9,237 nucleotides of DNA, taken from the NCBI GenBank assembly GCA_039934635.1, contig JBDTLT010000220.1, positions 1 through 9,237 of the forward strand, written 5' to 3'. Both the position numbers and the translations under genes were made by a program. Positions 5,637-9,237 of the stretch are shown here, piece after piece; position 1 is the first letter of the stretch, and every line of letters starts with the position of its first letter. This stretch comes from DATLFA01 sp039934635 (lineage in GTDB: Bacteria; Actinomycetota; Acidimicrobiia; Acidimicrobiales; WLNW01). The notes below the pieces were generated by a model. It was not told the DNA's origin. It made no database searches and worked only from the letters and a program-made list of their open reading frames with translations.

Positions 5637-6290
5637 TCACGCCCGGCGAGCAGCGGGCCGTCGCGCAGGAGCGTGTTTGGCGGCGGTGGCGGTGCGGCTC
5701 GCGGTGGCGGCGCCGGTGAAAAGTACGTGTACGGCGGCTTCGAGTTCGCGCCGCACCCACGTCGTGTCGTGGCCCCTGGCGAGCCAGCCGAGAATCGCGC
5801 TGTCCACCACGTGGCCGAGGGTGGTGATGACCGCGTCGCGGTTGTCAACGACGTCGTCACCGATCGCGGCGTCGAGCATGCTCGAATACGCGGTGCTCAC
5901 CGACGCTTGCGCTGCGCCGACTTCGGGATCGAGTGAATACATGGCGCGCATGAGCGTGCGGGACAGCGGTTCGTCATCGAGCGCCTTCGCGAACGAACGC
6001 ATGACACTCAACACTCGCGCTTCGGCCGTTGCCCCCCGGGGAGGGCGGGCCGAGATTCGCGTGCGCAACGCCTGCATGTTCGAAAGGTGGGCCTCGGCGA
6101 TGAGGTGATCCTTGGACCGGCAAAACTGATAGATCGTCGTCATCGACAGCCGGCACGTCTCGGCAAGGTCGCGCATGGACACGGCGTCGTAACCGTTGCG
6201 GGCCGCCGCGCGTGTTGCCTTCATCAACCGCTGGTAGCGGGGGTCGGCCCGGCGGACCGCCAGCGCATCATCTGAATCGACGAGGGTCAT
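5637..6290 (-). CDS. TetR-family transcriptional regulator
   Basis: 217 residues from ATG 6290. The N-terminal DNA-binding domain spans about 17-65: RYQRLMKATRAAARNGYDAVSMRDLAETCRLSMTTIYQFCRSKDHLIAEA. The helix-turn-helix lies at about 39-58, and the TIYQF...SKDHLI ending is typical of TetR proteins. Residues 70-192 are the helical ligand-binding and dimerisation domain. The tail 193-217 is Ala/Arg/Pro-rich and basic, looks disordered, and is encoded by a very GC-rich low-complexity stretch. TetR proteins usually repress and are released by a small ligand; in catabolic clusters the ligand is often a pathway acyl-CoA or substrate, but none can be named here. The start has no strong ribosome-binding site. 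It follows the TauD-type gene by 24 bp on the same strand, so the two are probably co-transcribed, and the regulator likely controls that promoter and perhaps others nearby. Confidence 0.93.
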   Translation of the reverse strand: MTLVDSDDALAVRRADPRYQRLMKATRAAARNGYDAVSMRDLAETCRLSMTTIYQFCRSKDHLIAEAHLSNMQALRTRISARPPRGATAEARVLSVMRSFAKALDDEPLSRTLMRAMYSLDPEVGAAQASVSTAYSSMLDAAIGDDVVDNRDAVITTLGHVVDSAILGWLARGHDTTWVRRELEAAVHVLFTGAATASRTATAAKHAPARRPAARRA

Positions 6291-6314
6291 CTCGTGGAGG
6301 GTAGCGCGCGGTCA

Positions 6315-7133
6315 TTACCGAGCAGCTGTTGCGATGACGGAGATGCGGTGCATCACTCGTCGATCGGTGTAGTCGGCGGCCGCATGGTGCATGACGCTGC
6401 GGTTGTCCCAAATGAGCAAGTCGCCCTGTGCCCACCGGTGACGGTAGGCGTGCTCGGGGCGCTGCATGTGGAGATACAGGTAATCGAGGATCGCCTTGCT
6501 CTCGCCAGAGGGCAAGCCTTCGATGAAGCGGGTGTAGGTGGGGGATACGTTGAGCGCGCGGCGACCGTTGACCGGGTGCACGGACACGACCGGATGTGTG
6601 GCGTGCTTGTGCGCGAGCAACGGTTCGGCGAGTTGCTCGCCACTGCCGGTGCCGCCTTGCCAACGCATCTCGGCGATGCGAGACAGGTCGTGCACCGCCG
6701 AGAGCCCGTCGAGGTACTGCTGCAGTCTCGAGGACAATGTGTCGAAGGCTCGATGGAGGCTGATGAAGGAAGTGTCACCACCCCAGGACGGCAGCTGTAT
6801 TGCCCGCGTCATCGTGATGATCGGAGGCGTTTCGAGGAAGTGTTCGTCGATGTGCCACATCGACGAACGATCGCCCCGCGCGGAGTCGAGGACCGTGATG
6901 TGCTCGAAGCCCGGGCCTTGATTCTCGAAGAACTCGTGATGCTCGAGCTCACCGAAATGCGCCGCTAGTTCGACGTGTTGCTCGGGGCGCATAGCGGCGG
7001 CGGCCACGGCGAGTACACCGTGGTCCGTGAGGGCCGCCTCGATCTGTTCGAGGTCATCGGCGTCGGGACCGGCGCCCCAGTCGATTCCGGTGACGCTGGC
7101 TGCCAGAGCGCCATTCAGTTTCATGACTTCCAT
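6315..7133 (-). CDS. TauD/TfdA-family Fe(II)/2-oxoglutarate-dependent dioxygenase
   Basis: 272 residues, normal for the family; ATG 7133 is preceded by GAGGAG (complement of 7140-7145) at six bases. All catalytic residues are present: H94-x-D96 in MWHIDEHF and H249 in WDNRSVMHHAAADY (242-255) complete the iron triad, GGDT (118-121) provides the conserved Thr121, and the 2-oxoglutarate-binding Arg is R263 in RRVMHR (258-263). The N-terminus SVTGIDWG (13-20) is also typical. The enzyme should couple 2-oxoglutarate decarboxylation to hydroxylation of a substrate, in this family often a sulfonate, a sulfate ester or an aryloxy- or other carboxylate. No sulfonate transport genes are nearby, so a taurine role is not supported. 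It is first in a probable operon with the TetR gene and divergent from the hydrolase. Confidence 0.95.
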   Translation of the reverse strand: MEVMKLNGALAASVTGIDWGAGPDADDLEQIEAALTDHGVLAVAAAAMRPEQHVELAAHFGELEHHEFFENQGPGFEHITVLDSARGDRSSMWHIDEHFLETPPIITMTRAIQLPSWGGDTSFISLHRAFDTLSSRLQQYLDGLSAVHDLSRIAEMRWQGGTGSGEQLAEPLLAHKHATHPVVSVHPVNGRRALNVSPTYTRFIEGLPSGESKAILDYLYLHMQRPEHAYRHRWAQGDLLIWDNRSVMHHAAADYTDRRVMHRISVIATAAR

Positions 7134-7284
7134 ACACCGCTCCTCGGCCGCACAGTCTCGCGCGTTCGCCGTGTCGCTGAACCAGTGCTCTAGCGACCGA
7201 TGACCTTCGGCCCTTCAGTCGGGCGGCGTTCGCTGTCATCGTGGTCATTGGAATCGCATCGACCGGCGCAGAGAGGTCCGGCAA
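7134..7284. promoter_or_regulatory. Divergent intergenic region between dioxygenase and hydrolase genes
   Basis: This 151-bp gap is the longest non-coding stretch in the window and must carry promoters for both flanking genes. No convincing -35/-10 pair was found on either strand. It contains a spaced inverted repeat, GTCGCT (7173-7178) and AGCGAC (7192-7197), with a 13-bp spacer and arm centres 19 bp apart, a possible regulator site. GAGGAG (minus strand, 7140-7145) serves the dioxygenase and GAGAGG (7271-7276) serves the hydrolase. Confidence 0.4.
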
Positions 7285-8529
7285 ATGGCTGTCACGGCGA
7301 AGCGAGTTGTCGGTGCCGCCACCATCGCGGTGGGCGCGGCCTTTGCGTACATCGTGGCCCACGATGGTTCGCCGCTCTGGCAGATCGCACGCCTGCTTCT
7401 CGTATGTGGTGTGAGTTGGCTCGCGTACGGCGCCATTGCGCGCGGGCGCGCCGGCGCGCGAAGCGGCGTGATGTTCGCTGAGGGCTGTGTCGCAGTTGCG
7501 GTGGGGATCGGCATCGGGTTGCCACACCTGGCAAAAACCGGTCTCGGGCTGATGACCGCCGCCGGCCTCGTGGCGCTCGTTGCCGGGCTCGTGCTCGTCG
7601 GCGCGGGTGCGACCGGGCTTGTGCGTGCGACACCGCGCTGGCCGCGTCTGTTGGTCGTGCCTGCACAACTCGTCGTCGTGCTCCTCGTCGTGTGGTCGCT
7701 CGGTCAGGCGACGGCCGCCACGAACGTTGCTCGCTCGGCCCTCGGGTCGATCACTCCCGGCGACGTAGGGCTCGGCTACCGCGACGTGGAGTTCGACACG
7801 ACCGACGGCGTCACCCTTTCGGCGTGGTATGTCCCGTCGACCAACACAGCCGCGGTCGTCCTGTTACATGGTGCCGGCTCGACCCGCTCGAATGTCCTCG
7901 ACCATGCCGTCGTCCTCGCGAAGCATGGCTACGGCGTCGCCATGGTCGACGCACGCGGCCACGGTCGTAGCGAAGGGCGTGCGATGGACTTCGGTTGGTA
8001 TGGCGATCGAGACGTCGCGGCCGCAGTGTCGTTCCTGACTGCGCAACCCGACGTCGACCCGTCGCGGATCGCCGCAGTCGGCATGTCGATGGGCGGCGAA
8101 GAAGCGATCGGCGCGGCCGCATCAGACATTCGGATACGCGCCGTTGTCGCCGAGGGAGCGACCAACCGAGTCACTGCCGACAAGGCGTGGCTCTCCGATG
8201 AGTACGGATGGAGGGGCACATTGCAGCGCGGCGTCGAGTGGATCTTGTACAACACTGCCGATGCCTTCACCGCCGCCGGCCCGCCCATTGCACTGCGCGA
8301 TGCGGCGGCGGCGCCACGACCGATGTTGCTCGTCGCCGCCGGGGACGAGGCGGACGAAGCCGAGGCAGATCGCTACATTCAGACCGGATCTCCCGAATCG
8401 GTCGAGGTGTGGGTAGTTCCCGGCACCCACCACACCGCCGCTATCCGCACCTACCCGCTCGAGTGGGAACGCCGCGTCACGGCGTTCCTCTCCTCTGCGC
8501 TGAACGTTGCCAATGACCTTGGTCCCTAG
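7285..8529 (+). CDS. Membrane-anchored alpha/beta hydrolase
   Basis: 414 residues; ATG 7285 is preceded by GAGAGG at eight bases. The N-terminal third is hydrophobic, with about five predicted membrane segments (roughly 7-25, 33-52, 66-83, 87-112 and 122-140), so the protein is probably in the cytoplasmic membrane. From about 165 an alpha/beta-hydrolase domain follows: YRDVEFDTTDGVTLSAWYVP (165-184), the oxyanion-hole block VVLLHGAGSTRS (191-202), VDARGHGRSEG (221-231), the nucleophile elbow GMSMGG with Ser268 (266-271), the acid region AAGDEADEAEAD (351-362; D354 or D357), and His382 or His383 in GTHHT. The domain resembles soluble hydrolases of the dipeptidyl-peptidase/DUF1100-like type and would cleave an ester, amide or thioester of unknown identity. 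With an odd number of helices the catalytic domain could be on either side of the membrane. Its stop at 8527-8529 falls at the natural end of the fold. Confidence 0.93.
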   Translation: MAVTAKRVVGAATIAVGAAFAYIVAHDGSPLWQIARLLLVCGVSWLAYGAIARGRAGARSGVMFAEGCVAVAVGIGIGLPHLAKTGLGLMTAAGLVALVAGLVLVGAGATGLVRATPRWPRLLVVPAQLVVVLLVVWSLGQATAATNVARSALGSITPGDVGLGYRDVEFDTTDGVTLSAWYVPSTNTAAVVLLHGAGSTRSNVLDHAVVLAKHGYGVAMVDARGHGRSEGRAMDFGWYGDRDVAAAVSFLTAQPDVDPSRIAAVGMSMGGEEAIGAAASDIRIRAVVAEGATNRVTADKAWLSDEYGWRGTLQRGVEWILYNTADAFTAAGPPIALRDAAAAPRPMLLVAAGDEADEAEADRYIQTGSPESVEVWVVPGTHHTAAIRTYPLEWERRVTAFLSSALNVANDLGP

Positions 8530-8627
8530 CGACCTGGTCGACGCGGTGTCACATTGAAACTGCGTCAATCGCCACCACGTTCCCGAGCACGACGACCACC
8601 ACGACCACGAGGGCACCGGCCACGAGC
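8530..8627 (+). other. Untranslated extension of the Fn3 frame: Thr-rich linker without a start codon
   Basis: The frame of the downstream Fn3 ORF is open back to 8517, after a stop at 8514-8516, yet contains no ATG, GTG or TTG before GTG 8628. From about 8571 it encodes ATTFPSTTTTTTTRAPATS, which looks like a genuine Thr/Pro-rich linker of a secreted actinobacterial protein. No signal peptide is encoded in any of the three plus-strand frames here. The simplest reading is that the 5' part of the gene was lost. Confidence 0.5.
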
Positions 8628-8948
8628 GTGGCCGACCCGCCGCCCGGACAAGTCACGGGAGTGGCCGCACGCACCGGCGGCGGCAGCGGTGAGGTCGTCC
8701 TGACGTGGACGCAGAGCCCGGAGTCCGACGTGGTGAGCTACCTCGTCAGCCGGGCGGCAAGCGCCGGCGGCGCTTCGACGCAGATCGGCACGATGACGCG
8801 CGCGCAGGTGAACGCGTTCCCGGTCGCGCCATACGTCGACGTGCCTGTTCGAGTCGGCTACTACCGCGTCCGCGCCGTTGACGCGGCGGGCAATCAAGGT
8901 CCGCCGTCGGCAGAGGTCTGCGGCGCCTCGCCGGGCAATAGCTGCTAG
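8628..8948 (+). CDS. Fibronectin type III domain protein, probably a 5'-truncated remnant
   Basis: 106 residues from GTG 8628 to TAG 8946-8948. Residues 6-98 form a recognisable fibronectin type III beta-sandwich: PGQVTGVAARTG (A strand), GEVVLTWTQSPESDVVSYLVSRA with the B-strand Trp27 and C-strand Tyr38, and VGYYRVRAVDAAGNQGPPSAEV with the typical Tyr-x-Val-x-Ala-x-Asp...Gly-Asn ending. Fn3 domains are extracellular binding or spacer modules in bacterial secreted enzymes and surface proteins, but here there is no signal peptide or catalytic domain. GTG 8628 has no good ribosome-binding site; CGAGGG is 14 bases away. Two cysteines lie in the C-terminal tail (CGASPGNSC). Either this is a decayed fragment, or a frameshift near 8517-8529 separates it from the upstream hydrolase. 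Function unknown and expression doubtful. Confidence 0.55.
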   Translation: MADPPPGQVTGVAARTGGGSGEVVLTWTQSPESDVVSYLVSRAASAGGASTQIGTMTRAQVNAFPVAPYVDVPVRVGYYRVRAVDAAGNQGPPSAEVCGASPGNSC

Positions 8949-8951
8949 TGC

Positions 8952-8977
8952 CGCGACCGACAACGTTGCCGCTCGCG
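8952..8977. terminator. Imperfect dyad between converging Fn3 and HNH genes
   Basis: The 30-bp gap between the two stop codons is nearly filled by a dyad centred on CAACGTTG (8961-8968). The halves C-GCGA and TCGC-G lie symmetrically outside, so 11 of 13 positions on each side pair. It could form in transcripts from both sides. No T-run follows, and the perfect centre leaves little natural loop. Confidence 0.35.
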
Positions 8978-8978
8978 T

Positions 8979-9237
8979 TCATCCGCTCCATGGGAGTCCG
9001 GGTTGTCGGATTGGGGGGATGGTGGTTTCGGTGGTGCCGTCGGCGTAGCTGATGTGCAGGGTGCCGTCGGGTTCCATGACTAATCGGATTTTGGGGTCGT
9101 GGGCGGCGCGGTGGTGGTGGTATTTGCATAACAGGCAGCAGTTGCAGGGGGTGTTGGGTCCGCCGTTTTCTCGGTAGTGCAAGTGGTGGATGTCGCAGTG
9201 GATCGGTTTCTTGTGGCAGCCGGGCCATCGGCAGTGC
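8979..9237 (-). CDS. HNH endonuclease, C-terminal part (5' end beyond the window)
   Basis: The frame is open from the window edge (first full codon at 9236) and ends at TGA 8981-8979, giving 85 residues. It opens with HCRWPGCHKKPIHCDIHHL, then ENGGPNTPCNCCLLCKYHHHRAAH. This is the HNH fold: Cys pairs for a structural zinc, the DIHH catalytic His, an Asn in the NGG/PCN segment and the final CKYHHH. In actinobacteria this C-terminus usually follows a DUF222 domain (13E12-repeat-type proteins), multicopy genes suspected to be mobile-element or defence related; the N-terminal domain is not visible here. TTG 9182 is an internal codon, not the start. Codon use differs from the other genes: A-ending codons are frequent (several CGA and AAA, two TTA, GAA, GGA), which fits horizontal origin. 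The protein would cleave DNA; its target is unknown. Confidence 0.88.
   Translation of the reverse strand, partial: HCRWPGCHKKPIHCDIHHLHYRENGGPNTPCNCCLLCKYHHHRAAHDPKIRLVMEPDGTLHISYADGTTETTIPPIRQPGLPWSG

Noticed and set aside
5256..5936. 226-codon plus-strand ORF running from the SDR into the TetR gene
   Set aside because: It overlaps the ends of two convergent genes in other frames; the product is repetitive Arg/Gly/Ala sequence.
6315..7133. Assignment of the TauD-type gene as taurine dioxygenase
   Set aside because: Catalytic residues are shared by the whole TauD/TfdA family, and no sulfonate uptake or sulfur genes are nearby.
3112..9083. TTA leucine codons (3085-4137 gene, hydrolase, LLM, HNH) as a Streptomyces bldA-like control
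   Set aside because: TTA occurs in several unrelated genes, and nothing else indicates Streptomyces or developmental regulation.

Overview
The window is GC-rich and almost fully coding. Most genes favour G or C in the third codon position. It carries two luciferase-like (LLM) oxidoreductases of the kind that usually use coenzyme F420, two short-chain dehydrogenases (SDRs), two NTF2/SnoaL-fold proteins and, at the right edge, an HNH endonuclease C-terminus of the type common in actinobacteria. Together these suggest an actinobacterial chromosome, perhaps Acidimicrobiia or a mycobacterium-like lineage. That is inferred from gene content; no rRNA, tRNA or other phylogenetic marker is present.

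Layout. (1) 1-315 (+): 3' end of an NTF2/SnoaL-like gene. (2) 332-1228 (-) and 1251-2225 (+): two LLM oxidoreductases, divergent, 22 bp apart and sharing a palindromic Shine-Dalgarno element. (3) 2242-3006 (-): classical SDR, converging on the second LLM gene. (4) 3085-4137, 4168-4650 and 4699-5616 (+): a probable operon of an uncharacterised 350-residue protein with an HxD...H pattern suggesting a non-haem Fe(II)/2-oxoglutarate oxygenase, an NTF2-like protein, and an atypical SDR. The 78 bp between this operon and the SDR of (3) holds an imperfect dyad whose ends can be read as mirror-image -10 elements. (5) 6315-7133 and 5637-6290 (-): a TauD-type dioxygenase followed by a TetR-type regulator, probably one operon. 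(6) 7285-8529 (+): membrane-anchored alpha/beta hydrolase. (7) 8628-8948 (+): an orphan fibronectin-III domain whose threonine-rich linker continues upstream without a start codon, so it looks like a remnant. (8) 8979-9237 (-): HNH endonuclease, cut by the window edge.

How the genes may work together. LLM oxidoreductases, SDRs, NTF2-fold isomerase/hydratase-like proteins and 2-oxoglutarate oxygenases are typical of actinobacterial catabolic islands for hydrophobic compounds such as steroids, terpenoids and aromatics. A plausible reading is an accessory oxidation module: oxygenases hydroxylate, SDRs oxidise the alcohols, LLM enzymes reduce or oxygenate, and the NTF2-fold proteins isomerise, hydrate or open rings, with the TetR protein sensing a substrate or intermediate. 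The substrate cannot be read from the sequence.

All four convergent gene junctions (gaps of 16, 16, 20 and 30 bp) contain an inverted repeat or palindrome. No tRNA, rRNA, CRISPR array, insertion sequence or riboswitch was seen. No gene-free stretch exceeds 300 bp; the longest is 151 bp (7134-7284).
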